This document shows positions 9,118 to 17,087 of a stretch of DNA of 64,000 bases, piece by piece; within the stretch, counting starts at the first letter, position 1, and each line of letters starts with the position of its first letter. The notes below the pieces were generated by a model. That model did not search any database and had not been told where the DNA came from. It saw only the letters and a program-made list of their open reading frames with translations. A program made the translations under genes and the position numbers. This DNA comes from Phycicoccus sp. Soil802 (GTDB lineage Bacteria > Actinomycetota > Actinomycetes > Actinomycetales > Dermatophilaceae): the NCBI RefSeq assembly GCF_001429605.1, contig NZ_LMSS01000006.1:393256-457255 (forward strand), written 5' to 3'.

Positions 9118-9155
9118 AGGTATGCCGCCCGCTCTGGCGAGCGGGCGGCATACCT
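9118..9155. terminator. Perfect 17-bp hairpin built from two inverted GTATGCCG words
   Basis: The left arm is 9118-9134 (AGGTATGCCGCCCGCTC), the loop TGGC 9135-9138 and the right arm 9139-9155, fully complementary. It follows clpP2 (stop at 9191, minus strand) and probably ends the clpP1-clpP2 transcript. Both arms contain the over-represented word GTATGCCG, like the inverted uptake sequences that act as terminators in Neisseria and Pasteurellaceae. Confidence 0.75.
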
Positions 9156-9190
9156 GGTGGCGCGGTGTCGGGGACGAGGCCCGGGGCGGG

Positions 9191-9868
9191 TCAGTCCGCG
9201 AGGGTGCCCTTGCGCGAGAGCAGGACCTCGTCGATCAGGCCGTACTCGACGGCCTCGGCCGCGGACAGGATCTTGTCGCGCTCGATGTCGTTGCGGACCT
9301 GCTCCGGGGTGCGACCCGAGTGCTCGGCCCAGGTCTCCTCGAGCCAGGTGCGCATCCGCAGCACCTCGTTGGCCTGGATCTCGATGTCGGACGCCTGGCC
9401 GTAGTCGCCACCGACCAGCGCGGGCTGGTGGATGAGGATCCGGGCGTTCGGGAGGGCGAACCGCTTGCCCTTGGCGCCGGCCGACAGCAGCACCGCGGCA
9501 GCCGAGGCGGCCTGGCCGATCACGAACGTCTGCACGTCGGGCTTGATGTACTGCATCGTGTCGTAGATCGCGGCCATCGCCGTGAACGAGCCACCGGGGC
9601 TGTTGATGTACATCAGGATGTCGCGGTCGGGGTCCTGGGACTCCAGCACGATGAGCTGCGCGATGACGTCGTCCGCGGACGCGTCGTCCACCTGCACGCC
9701 GAGGAAGATGATGCGGTCCTCGAACAGCTTGGTGTAGGGGTCGAGCCGCTTCATGCCGTAGGAGGTGCGCTCCTCGAACTGGGGCAGGATGTAGCGGCTG
9801 GACGGACCCGGCACCTGCAGGCCGCCGCGGCCGGCCGAGTGCATCGAGGGGTTGATGTTGGCGTTCAT
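9191..9868 (-). CDS. clpP2: ATP-dependent Clp protease proteolytic subunit 2
   Basis: A 225-aa serine protease subunit. The catalytic triad is Ser122 (GQAASAA), His147 (LIHQPA) and Asp198 (ERDK). The N-terminal extension of about 30 residues is typical of actinobacterial ClpP2, which is processed before forming the mixed ClpP1P2 tetradecamer. The ATG at 9868 follows the clpP1 stop by 11 nt, so the two are co-transcribed in the usual clpP1-clpP2 order. The perfect hairpin at 9118-9155 ends the unit. In mycobacteria both subunits are needed for an active, essential protease. Confidence 0.97.
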   Translation of the reverse strand: MNANINPSMHSAGRGGLQVPGPSSRYILPQFEERTSYGMKRLDPYTKLFEDRIIFLGVQVDDASADDVIAQLIVLESQDPDRDILMYINSPGGSFTAMAAIYDTMQYIKPDVQTFVIGQAASAAAVLLSAGAKGKRFALPNARILIHQPALVGGDYGQASDIEIQANEVLRMRTWLEETWAEHSGRTPEQVRNDIERDKILSAAEAVEYGLIDEVLLSRKGTLAD

Positions 9869-9879
9869 GTGTCGATCCC

Positions 9880-10515
9880 TCACTTGTCCCCGGTGACCGG
9901 GTTGTCGTCGCTGCCACTGCGGCCACCGGCCTGGGCGGCGCTGCTGAACACGTGGTCGACGAAGCCGTACTCCTTGGCCTCCTCGGCACTGAACCAGCGG
10001 TCGCGGTCGGAGTCCTTCTCGATCTGTTCCTTGGTCTGACCCGTGTGCTCGGCGATCAGCTCGGCCATCTGCTTCTTCACGTAGAGCATCTGCTCGGCCT
10101 GGATCTTGATGTCCGAGGCCGTGCCGCCGATGCCGCCCGAGGGCTGGTGCATCATCACGCGGGCGTGCGGCGTGGCGTAGCGCTTGCCCTGGGTGCCGGC
10201 CGACAGCAGGAACTGCCCCATCGACGCGGCCATGCCCATCGCCACGGTCGCGACGTCGTTGGGGATCCACTTCATCGTGTCGTAGATCGCCATGCCCGCG
10301 GAGATGGAGCCGCCGGGGCTGTTGATGTAGAGCCAGATGTCCTTGCTCGGGTCCTCCGCGGCGAGCAGCAGCAGCTGGGCGCAGATCGCGTTCGCGTTGT
10401 CGTCGCGCACGTCGGAGCCGAGGAAGATGATCCGCTCCTTGAGCAGACGGTTGTAGATGTGGTCGTCCAGACCACCCTGCGGGCCCTCGCCCGCGCCGTG
10501 AATCTCGTTCACCAT
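9880..10515 (-). CDS. clpP1: ATP-dependent Clp protease proteolytic subunit 1
   Basis: A 211-aa serine protease subunit with Ser98 (GMAASMG), His123 (MMHQPSGG) and Asp172 (DSDRDRW), the same positions as in mycobacterial ClpP1. It assembles with ClpP2 and is fed by ClpX or ClpC. The ATG at 10515 is the first codon of the conserved region. A TTAGGGT sequence (10549-10554) lies 33 nt upstream as candidate -10. I looked for the ClgR box (GCGAAC-type palindrome) that controls clpP in other actinobacteria and did not see a clean one. Confidence 0.97.
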   Translation of the reverse strand: MVNEIHGAGEGPQGGLDDHIYNRLLKERIIFLGSDVRDDNANAICAQLLLLAAEDPSKDIWLYINSPGGSISAGMAIYDTMKWIPNDVATVAMGMAASMGQFLLSAGTQGKRYATPHARVMMHQPSGGIGGTASDIKIQAEQMLYVKKQMAELIAEHTGQTKEQIEKDSDRDRWFSAEEAKEYGFVDHVFSSAAQAGGRSGSDDNPVTGDK

Positions 10516-10548
10516 GTCTCCATCACTTGAGGTCCTTGCCTGTCAGTG

Positions 10549-10554
10549 ACCCTA
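10549..10554 (-). promoter_or_regulatory. Candidate -10 (TAGGGT) of the clpP1-clpP2 operon
   Basis: On the minus strand TTAGGGT lies 33 nt upstream of the clpP1 ATG, giving a short leader. The -35 region is not clear. Confidence 0.4.
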
Positions 10555-10621
10555 ACGCGGTCATGGTGGGCAGAAGTCCCCGATCCGCTCCATGTTCGCC
10601 CTGAGCGCACAGGACTCAAGT

Positions 10622-10669
10622 GCGGGGCGGGCCGGCGTCCGGACCGGTATGCCGTCCGGCCGGGCCCCG
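10622..10669. terminator. Imperfect GC-rich hairpin with GTATGCC in its loop, after the MFS gene
   Basis: A CGGGGCGGGCCGG...GTCCGGAC arm can pair with GTCCGGCCGGGCCCCG around a loop of about 9 nt that contains the over-represented GTATGCCG word (10648). It lies just past the stop of the minus-strand MFS gene. Confidence 0.45.
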
Positions 10670-10681
10670 TGGCGAACTCCC

Positions 10682-11977
10682 TCAGCTGGCCGCGTGGCCG
10701 CTGCGTGCCGACTCCTCGGCCGGCTCACCAGCCGAGTCTGCGGCCGAGTCACCAGCAGCGTCGCCCGAGGGCCGGCCGGCCAGCTCACGGGTCGCCGGGA
10801 TGACCAGCATGGCGAGCGCCACGATGACCGTGACCACCGCGAGCGAGCGCAGCACGGTGAAGCGGTCGCCGAGGAAGCCGAGCAGCGGCGGACCCGCGAT
10901 GAAGGCGGTGTAGCCGATCGTGGCCACCACGGACATCCGGGCACCGGCCCGCGCCGGGTCGTCGGCGGAGGCGGAGATCCCGACCGGGAAGCCCAGCGAG
11001 GCACCCACACCCCAGATCGCGGCACCCACGTAGGCCACCGGCGCGTTGCCGAAGATCACCAGCACCGAGCCGAGGGCAGCCATCGCGAAGGTGGCCCGCA
11101 GCACCGGCACCCGGCCGTGCCGGTCGAGCAGCCGGGTCCCCAGGATCCGGCCCAGGGTCATGAAGGACAGGAAGACCGCGAAGGCGAGCACGCCGGCCCA
11201 GTTGGGCAGGTCGTGACCCTCGACGAAGCCGACCGCGATCCAGTCGTTGGCGATGCCCTCGGTGGACGCGGCCGCGAGGACGACCAGGCCGATCATCAGG
11301 GTGCGCGGCTCGAGCCAGGCCGACCGCGGCGCGACCACGGCGGCGTCGTCGACGACCTGCGCTGCGTCGGTGTCGACCTCGACGTCGCGCGGGAGGAACG
11401 CCCGCAGCGCCCACGCGGCGACGAGCACGGTCACCACGACCGCGCCGAGGAGGTGCGGCACCAGGGTCACGCCGGACCACGACATCAGCGCCCCGACGAG
11501 CGCGGCGCCGACGGTGCCACCGGAGAAGGCGGCGTGGAAGTGCGGCATGACCGTGCGCCCGAGCAGCCGCTCGACGGCAGCGCCCTCGAGGTTCATCGCG
11601 ACGTCCCAGAGGCCGACCCCGATGCCGAGGAAGAACAGGAAGAGCGCCATCAGGGGCCGCGACTTCGCGACGTCCACCGCGACTCCGATGCCGGTCAGCC
11701 CGATCGAGGCCACCACCACACCCACGACCACGGCCCGGGCCGCCCCGATCCGGTCGGCGACCCGCCCGGCGAACGGGAGGGTGAGCACCGAGCCGACGGA
11801 GGCGGCGAAGAGGGTCAGGCCCAGCTCTCCGGCGGAGAGCCCGAGCGCCGCCTTGCTGTCGGCGATCCGCGACGCGAAGGACGAGAAGGTGATGCCGGCG
11901 AGCGCGAAGACCACGAAGACGGCGTTGCGGGCGGCCAGCACCCGGTGCTGGGGAAGGGCGAGGGAGGAGGTCGTCAC
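10682..11977 (-). CDS. MFS transporter of the sugar/FucP-type, LacI-linked
   Basis: A 431-aa membrane protein with about 12 hydrophobic helices in two bundles of six, joined by an acidic cytosolic loop (about residues 195-225). The loop between helices 2 and 3 has the MFS-type GRVADRIGAARA motif. It has an Ala/Ser/Glu-rich cytosolic tail. It is transcribed divergently from a LacI-family regulator across a 12-bp double operator, so it most likely carries the sugar or nucleoside that the regulator senses. The substrate is unknown. The GTG at 11977 is the only reasonable start before the first helix; upstream codons run into the operator. Confidence 0.85.
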   Translation of the reverse strand: MTTSSLALPQHRVLAARNAVFVVFALAGITFSSFASRIADSKAALGLSAGELGLTLFAASVGSVLTLPFAGRVADRIGAARAVVVGVVVASIGLTGIGVAVDVAKSRPLMALFLFFLGIGVGLWDVAMNLEGAAVERLLGRTVMPHFHAAFSGGTVGAALVGALMSWSGVTLVPHLLGAVVVTVLVAAWALRAFLPRDVEVDTDAAQVVDDAAVVAPRSAWLEPRTLMIGLVVLAAASTEGIANDWIAVGFVEGHDLPNWAGVLAFAVFLSFMTLGRILGTRLLDRHGRVPVLRATFAMAALGSVLVIFGNAPVAYVGAAIWGVGASLGFPVGISASADDPARAGARMSVVATIGYTAFIAGPPLLGFLGDRFTVLRSLAVVTVIVALAMLVIPATRELAGRPSGDAAGDSAADSAGEPAEESARSGHAAS

Positions 11978-12017
11978 GGAGGTGCTCTCGGCGGTCGGTA
12001 CGGAGGGAATCTGCGGA

Positions 12018-12045
12018 TCGAATCGATTCGGTCGAATCGATTCGA
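12018..12045. promoter_or_regulatory. Double LacI-type operator between MFS gene and its regulator
   Basis: Two perfect 12-bp palindromes, CGAATCGATTCG, lie at 12019-12030 and 12033-12044, 14 bp centre to centre, in the divergent MFS/LacI intergenic region. AT-flanked palindromes with a symmetric centre are usual for LacI proteins. The -10-like TAGTCT (12046-12051) of the regulator follows at once, so binding should block both directions. Confidence 0.8.
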
Positions 12046-12058
12046 TAGTCTGTCGTCC

Positions 12059-13147
12059 ATGAGCCGTCCGCGTCAACCTCGTCCCACCCTGCGCGCCGTG
12101 GCGCAGGCCGCGGGCGTGTCCACGTCGACGGCCTCGCTCGCCTTCAGCGGCAAGGGCCCCGTGGCACCGGAGACCGTCGCCCGCGTGCGCGCCGCCGCGG
12201 AGGAGCTCGGGTACGCCGGGCCGGACCCCCTCGCGTCGTCCCTGCGGCAGGGGCGCTCCGGCGTGGTCGGCGTCGTCGTCGAGGGCCGGCTGCTGCACGC
12301 CTTCCGCGACCCCTTCGCCGTCAGTGTCCTCGACGGGCTCTCCCAGGTGCTCGACGAGATCCCCGCCGGCATGCTGCTCATCGCCCAGCCTGCGGGCACC
12401 CCGGAGCGGGCCATCACCCAGCTGTCCGCCACCGCCCTCGACGCGGTGGTCTTCTCGCTCTGCGGTCCCGACACGAACCCGGCGGTCGATCACCTGGCCG
12501 CCCGCGGCATACCGATGCTCGGGGACGGCTCACCCGCCGACCCGCGCATCACCCACCTCGCCCTCGACAACCGTGGCGCCACGGTCGAGCTGGGCCGGCA
12601 CCTGGAGTCGCTGGGTCACCGCCGGGTGGCGCACGTGATGATGCCCCTGCGACACGACTCCGTGACCGGACCGGCCAGCCTGGCGGACGTCGCTGCCGCC
12701 GAGTTCGCCGACACCCGCGACCGGGCGCTCGGCTTCCTCGACGTCTTCGGCGATGCGGGCGGGGTGCCGAGCGCGCCCTCCGGCCTCGTCCAGACCTCGA
12801 TCCCCGACGTCGAGCAGGGCGCCATCGCCGCCCGCCTCTTGCTGGACGTTCCACAGGCCCAGCGACCGACGGCCGTCGTCGCGCAGTCGGACCTGCTCGC
12901 GATGGGGGTGGTCCGGGCGGCCGAGGAGCTGGGGCTCCGGGTGCCCGACGACCTGAGCGTGACCGGGTTCGACGGCGTGGAGCTGCCGTGGTTCCCCGGC
13001 ACGCTGACGACCATCGACCAGCACGGCGGCGCCAAGGGTCGGCTGATGGGCGAGATGCTGCGCAGCCTGCTCGACGGTGACCGGCCCGACGACGCCGTGC
13101 AGCGCACCGACCTGCGGATCGGCACGACCACGGCACCGGTCGGCTAG
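12059..13147 (+). CDS. LacI-family transcriptional regulator
   Basis: A 362-aa regulator. The N-terminal HTH (about residues 10-32, TLRAVAQAAGVSTSTASLAFSG) is followed by the hinge helix (about 45-60) and a periplasmic-binding-protein-like effector domain with TAVVAQSDLLAMGVVRAAEELG and the LSVTGFDG motif. Its job is to repress the divergent MFS transporter, and probably itself, through the double palindrome at 12019-12044, until its sugar or nucleoside ligand binds. The ATG is 7 nt after TAGTCT, with no ribosome-binding site, so translation is probably leaderless. Confidence 0.93.
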   Translation: MSRPRQPRPTLRAVAQAAGVSTSTASLAFSGKGPVAPETVARVRAAAEELGYAGPDPLASSLRQGRSGVVGVVVEGRLLHAFRDPFAVSVLDGLSQVLDEIPAGMLLIAQPAGTPERAITQLSATALDAVVFSLCGPDTNPAVDHLAARGIPMLGDGSPADPRITHLALDNRGATVELGRHLESLGHRRVAHVMMPLRHDSVTGPASLADVAAAEFADTRDRALGFLDVFGDAGGVPSAPSGLVQTSIPDVEQGAIAARLLLDVPQAQRPTAVVAQSDLLAMGVVRAAEELGLRVPDDLSVTGFDGVELPWFPGTLTTIDQHGGAKGRLMGEMLRSLLDGDRPDDAVQRTDLRIGTTTAPVG

Positions 13148-13162
13148 GTCACCCGGACGCGG

Positions 13163-13672
13163 TCAGGACCGCAGGATGCTGACGCTCTGCTGGGCCTCGG
13201 CGGTCTCGCCGTCGGCCTGCTCGGCGAGCTCGGCCTGGCGCTCGGCCTCCCGCTCGGCCTCGGCGGCCTGCGCCGCCTGGACCGCCTTCGTGGCCTCGGA
13301 CGGCTCGGCCACGACGTGGACGGTGATGTAGCGACCCTTGTCGTCCACCGTCACCGCGGCCTGGAAGTCCATCAGGCTGTCGGTGCACGACACGAAGTGG
13401 GCCTCCCAGGCCGTGTCGGCCGCCACGGTCTGCCACAGCCGCTCCAGGCCCATGCCGGCCTCCCACGGGAGGACGCCGTCGGCGCAGCGGCAGACCCCGA
13501 TGACCAGCTGGTCGACGTCGTCGGTGTGGCCGAGCTCGACATCGCCGAACAACCGGCTCTCGGTCAGGGCAGCCTGCAGCGCGTGCCGCAGGTGGGTGGC
13601 GAGTGCGGAGTCAGCCGGGCTGGCATTCTCCTGCACCGCGAGCCGCAGCTTGTTGAAACTCGTGACGTCCAT
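13163..13672 (-). CDS. Hypothetical protein with C-terminal charged helix
   Basis: A 169-aa cytosolic protein. The first 120 residues form a mixed alpha/beta domain with a small cysteine cluster (GVCRCADG about residues 59-66, and SCTD). The last 45 residues are an Ala/Glu/Gln/Arg-rich helix likely to be a coiled coil. No family is recognised and no catalytic set is obvious. It lies between the LacI gene (convergent, 15 nt apart) and the tig terminator. Codon use is like its neighbours, so it appears to be a resident gene. Confidence 0.7.
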   Translation of the reverse strand: MDVTSFNKLRLAVQENASPADSALATHLRHALQAALTESRLFGDVELGHTDDVDQLVIGVCRCADGVLPWEAGMGLERLWQTVAADTAWEAHFVSCTDSLMDFQAAVTVDDKGRYITVHVVAEPSEATKAVQAAQAAEAEREAERQAELAEQADGETAEAQQSVSILRS

Positions 13673-13718
13673 GCCTCATGGTCGGGCGCGGCGGGGCTCC
13701 AGGAAATCACCCAAATGC

Positions 13719-13754
13719 AGTAGGTCGCGTCCCCGGGAGGGGACGCGACCTACT
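13719..13754. terminator. Perfect 16-bp terminator hairpin after tig
   Basis: Stem 13719-13734 (AGTAGGTCGCGTCCCC) pairs perfectly with 13739-13754 around a GGGA loop. It lies 45 nt beyond the tig stop on the minus strand. Confidence 0.8.
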
Positions 13755-13798
13755 GTTTGTTGCTGGATGACCTCGTTCGGGTCGGTCAGACGGAGCGC

Positions 13799-15187
13799 TC
13801 AGGCGTGGTCGTGACCCTCGTGGTCACCGTGGTCGTGGTCGTGGTCGTGGTCGTGGGCGTGGTCGTGGCCCTCGTGGTCGTGCTCCGAACCGCCCTCGAA
13901 CAGCTGCGAGGCGACGTCGGTGGCGGTGACCTCGTTGAGGTCGACGGGCTGACCGGCCGTGTCGACGACCTTGGCCTGCTCGAGCACCGCGGCCAGCGCC
14001 TTGCGACGAGCCACCTCGGCGACCATCGCGGGGACCTGGCCCTGCTGGTCGATCGCCTGGGCGAACTGGTTGGGGTCCATGCCGTACTGCTGGGCGGACA
14101 TCACGAGGTACTCGATCAGCTCGGGCTGCTCGACCTTGACCTCGGTCTTCTCGGCGATGGCGTCGAGCAGGAACTGGGCCTTGAGGGCCTTGCGCGTGTT
14201 GGCGTCGACCTCGGCGCGGTGCTCGTCGTCCTCGAGGCGGTTCTCGCCCTCGAGGTGCTGGTTGACCTCTGCCTCGACGACGCCGTCCGGCACGGGGATG
14301 TCGATGGTCTCGAGCAGGTGCTCGAGGACCTTGTCGCGGGCCTGGACGCCCTGCTCGAACTTGGCGGCCTGGTCGGCCTGCTTGGTGACGTCCTCGCGCA
14401 GCTCCTTGAGGGTGTCGAACTCCGACGCCAGCTGGGCGAAGTCGTCGTCCAGCGCGGGGAGCTCGCGGACCTTGACCGACTGCACGGTCACGACCACGTC
14501 GGCGTCCTCGCCCTCACGGTCACCGCCGGCGAGCGGCGCGGTGAACGACTTGGTCTCCTCTGCGGCCATCCCGGTGAGGGCCTCGTCGAGCCCGTCGAGC
14601 ATGTTGCCCGAGCCGACCTCGTAGGAGACACCCGTGACCGAGTCGATCTCGTCGTCGCCGATGCTGGCCTTGAGGTCGATCGAGACGAAGTCGCCGTTCT
14701 CGACGGTGCGCTCGACGCCCTTGAGGGTGCCGAAGCGCTCCTGCAGCGCGATCAGCCGGGCCTCGACGTCCTCGGGGGACGCCTTGGCCTCGTCTACCTC
14801 GACCGTGATGCCGCTGAAGTCGTCGGGCAGCTCGACGTCGGGGCGCACGTCGACCTCGACGGTGAACTTGAGGTCCTGCCCGTCCTCGGCCGGCACCTCG
14901 GTCACGTCGACCTCGGGCTGCCCGATGGGGCGGACCTTGTTCTCCTCGACGGCCTGGCCGTAGAACTGCGGGAGGGCCTCGTTGACGGCCTCCTGCAGGA
15001 CCGCGCCGCGGCCGACCCGCTGGTCGATGATGCGCGAGGGGACCTTGCCCTTGCGGAAACCGGGCACCTGGATCTGCGAGCCGATGGTGGCGTAGGCGGC
15101 GTCGAGGCTCGGCTTGAGCTCCTCGAACGGCACCTCGACGGTCAGCTTGACCCGGGTCGGGTTCAGGGTCTCGACGGCACTCTTCAC
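13799..15187 (-). CDS. tig: Trigger factor (ribosome-associated chaperone and prolyl isomerase) with His-rich tail
   Basis: A 462-aa protein. The N-terminal ribosome-binding domain carries the signature GFRKGKVP (about residues 45-52). A PPIase FKBP-like domain spans about 155-245 (GDFVSIDLKA...) and the C-terminal SurA-like helical chaperone domain follows. It meets nascent chains at the ribosome exit tunnel. Unusual is the end: the last 26 residues alternate His with Asp, Glu and Gly (DHDHDHDHGDHEGHDHA) and could bind metal ions. GTG 15187 starts the conserved KSAVETLNP region and has GGAG about 10 nt upstream. Location near clpX and clpP matches other actinobacteria. Confidence 0.97.
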   Translation of the reverse strand: MKSAVETLNPTRVKLTVEVPFEELKPSLDAAYATIGSQIQVPGFRKGKVPSRIIDQRVGRGAVLQEAVNEALPQFYGQAVEENKVRPIGQPEVDVTEVPAEDGQDLKFTVEVDVRPDVELPDDFSGITVEVDEAKASPEDVEARLIALQERFGTLKGVERTVENGDFVSIDLKASIGDDEIDSVTGVSYEVGSGNMLDGLDEALTGMAAEETKSFTAPLAGGDREGEDADVVVTVQSVKVRELPALDDDFAQLASEFDTLKELREDVTKQADQAAKFEQGVQARDKVLEHLLETIDIPVPDGVVEAEVNQHLEGENRLEDDEHRAEVDANTRKALKAQFLLDAIAEKTEVKVEQPELIEYLVMSAQQYGMDPNQFAQAIDQQGQVPAMVAEVARRKALAAVLEQAKVVDTAGQPVDLNEVTATDVASQLFEGGSEHDHEGHDHAHDHDHDHDHGDHEGHDHA

Positions 15188-15620
15188 TGCGGGATACTCC
15201 AAGGTCGTGGGGGGCGTGGTGCTGGTGGTGGTGCTGGGGCGTGGTGCGTGCCTGCGGTGCGGAGCACCACCGGTCACCTCGCGACGGGGCAATGCGAAGG
15301 CCCGCTGCGCCGGCTTCAACAGGCGGCGACCGGGCCAAAACCTCATGGTAGCCGGTGTGCGCCCACGCTCCGAACCGGCGGCCCACCAGCCCGAGGAGTA
15401 TGCCGCGGAGCATGCCGCGCGGGACCACCGCCACATCGCCGGCCGAAGTGCCCATGACATCCGTCACGACTTTGTGTCAAGGGTCTCCCCGGCGCTTCCC
15501 AATTCTTCGCCAGCCGGGAGGTTGGGCACCGAAATCCATTGCCAGACAATGCTTTCGGAGTGAGTCTTCCACGGGTGAGGCGGTAGTGGCCGCCTCCTTC
15601 CACGTCAGGAGACACTTCGT
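15188..15620. other. 433-nt divergent intergenic region between tig and the S53 peptidase gene
   Basis: No coding region or tRNA is supported here. It must hold the tig promoter (minus) and the S53 promoter (plus), but I see no convincing -35/-10 pair for either. It contains one GTATGCCG word (15398) followed by a related GCATGCCGC, giving a short imperfect direct repeat. AGGAG at 15607-15611 is the ribosome site of the peptidase gene. Confidence 0.5.
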
Positions 15621-16817
15621 ATGCGCACGCAGATCCTCTCTGTCGCGTTGGCGGCCTCGGCATCCCTGGGGCTCGTCACGACCGCGGTCACCGCCGCTTC
15701 GGCAGCCCCCTCCCCCAAGGCGCACGCCCAGCGCGTGTGCGCGACGCCGAGCTCACCGACCGTCGCGGCGTGCCACGCCCTGAAGCTGGTCGACCCCGAC
15801 GGCCGAGCGGTCAGCCCAGCGGGACAACCGGTCACCCCGAACGCCATCTCCGGCAAGACCCCCGCGGACATCCAGAGCGCCTACAAGGTGACGGGGCTGT
15901 CGGCCGGCGGACGCACCGTCGCGATCGTCGACGCCTACGGCTACCCGAACGCCGAGCGCGACCTCGGCATCTACCGCGCCCAGTGGGGCCTGTCGGCCTG
16001 CACCACGGCCAACGGCTGCCTGCGCATCATCAACCAGACCGGCGGCACGTCGCTGCCCCGCTTCAACGTCGGCTGGGCCGGCGAGCAGGCCCTCGACCTC
16101 GACGCCGTGTCGGCGACCTGCCCGAGCTGCAAGATCGTGCTGGTGCAGGCCAACAGCGCCAGCCTCACCGACCTCGGTGCAGCGGTGAACACCGCGGCCA
16201 CGCAGGCCGGTGTCGCCGCGATCTCGAACAGCTACGGCGGAGGCGACCTTGCCGACGGCTCGTACGGCGCGGCATACAACCACCCCGGTATCGCCGTGAC
16301 CGCCTCGACCGGCGACAACGGGTACCAGGGCGGCAGCTTCCCCGCGTCATCGCACTACGTCACCGCCATCGGCGGCACCTCCCTGGTCAAGGACTCCAGC
16401 GCCCGCGGGTGGTCGGAGACGGCCTGGAGCGGCGCCGGCTCCGGCTGCACCACCCTCAACGCGGCGCCGGCCGGCCAGACCTCGGCGATGACCAGCTGCA
16501 GCGGTCGTGCCATCGCGGACGTCTCGGCCGTGGCCGACCCGGCGACCGGACTGGCCACCTACGCACCGACCACGAAGACCGCCTCGTCGTGGGCGCAGTA
16601 CGGCGGCACCAGCCTCTCCTCGCCGATCGTCGCCTCGGTCTACGCCCTCAGTGGCAACACCGCCGGTTACGCGAACACGCTCCCCTACGCCAACCCGGCG
16701 GGACTGTTCGACGTGACCTCGGGCTCCAACGGGACGTGCGCCTCCTGGTGCACGGCGAGGTCCGGCTGGGACGGCCCGACCGGGCTCGGCACCCCGAACG
16801 GCACCTCGGCGTTCTGA
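15621..16817 (+). CDS. Secreted S53-family (sedolisin/kumamolisin-like) serine peptidase
   Basis: A 398-aa exported protein. The signal peptide covers residues 1-29 (cut near ASA-AP). Catalytic residues of the Ser-Glu-Asp family are visible: Glu155 and Asp159 (AGEQALDLD), the oxyanion Asp232 in STGDNG, and Ser331 in GGTSLSSP. The C-terminal DGPTGLGTPNG is the usual calcium-site region. The pro-region is very short (about 50 residues) compared with the classical 180-residue activation domain; short forms are common in actinobacteria. It has its own AGGAG ribosome site and a strong terminator, so it is monocistronic. The expected role is extracellular protein degradation. Confidence 0.9.
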   Translation: MRTQILSVALAASASLGLVTTAVTAASAAPSPKAHAQRVCATPSSPTVAACHALKLVDPDGRAVSPAGQPVTPNAISGKTPADIQSAYKVTGLSAGGRTVAIVDAYGYPNAERDLGIYRAQWGLSACTTANGCLRIINQTGGTSLPRFNVGWAGEQALDLDAVSATCPSCKIVLVQANSASLTDLGAAVNTAATQAGVAAISNSYGGGDLADGSYGAAYNHPGIAVTASTGDNGYQGGSFPASSHYVTAIGGTSLVKDSSARGWSETAWSGAGSGCTTLNAAPAGQTSAMTSCSGRAIADVSAVADPATGLATYAPTTKTASSWAQYGGTSLSSPIVASVYALSGNTAGYANTLPYANPAGLFDVTSGSNGTCASWCTARSGWDGPTGLGTPNGTSAF

Positions 16818-16832
16818 CCTGACCGGTCAGTC

Positions 16833-16873
16833 ACACCGCCGGCCCCGGGGACGACCCCCGGGGCCGGCGGTGT
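16833..16873 (+). terminator. Perfect 18-bp terminator hairpin after the S53 peptidase
   Basis: Left arm 16833-16850 (ACACCGCCGGCCCCGGGG) pairs with 16856-16873 around a 5-nt loop, 16 nt beyond the stop. Confidence 0.85.
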
Positions 16874-17087
16874 ACCCCAGGGCACCTGCGTGTCCGGCGC
16901 TCCGGTCCTGCCGAAACCTTCCGTTCACGCCCGTTGGTGAGCAGTTGGTTGACCTTGGACAAGGCTGGGACGGCAGACCTTTGGCGCAGCCGCACCCCGC
17001 ACCTAGCATGTGCCGAACGGCCAACGGCGGCCGCTGTTCGGCGCCCCCAGTCCACGGACGTCGAGTGGACGAATAGGGGTTAGCGCT

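Noticed and set aside
10516-10600. ClgR operator before clpP1
   Set aside because: No GCGAAC-type palindrome of the known ClgR form is present; only a TAGGGT -10 candidate could be supported.
13800-13880. GTGGTC/GTCGTG tandem repeat as a simple-sequence element
   Set aside because: It is the coding sequence of the His-Asp tail of trigger factor, so it is not listed as a separate repeat.
15188-15620. Possible tRNA or riboswitch upstream of tig
   Set aside because: No cloverleaf or known aptamer core could be folded by eye in this stretch.
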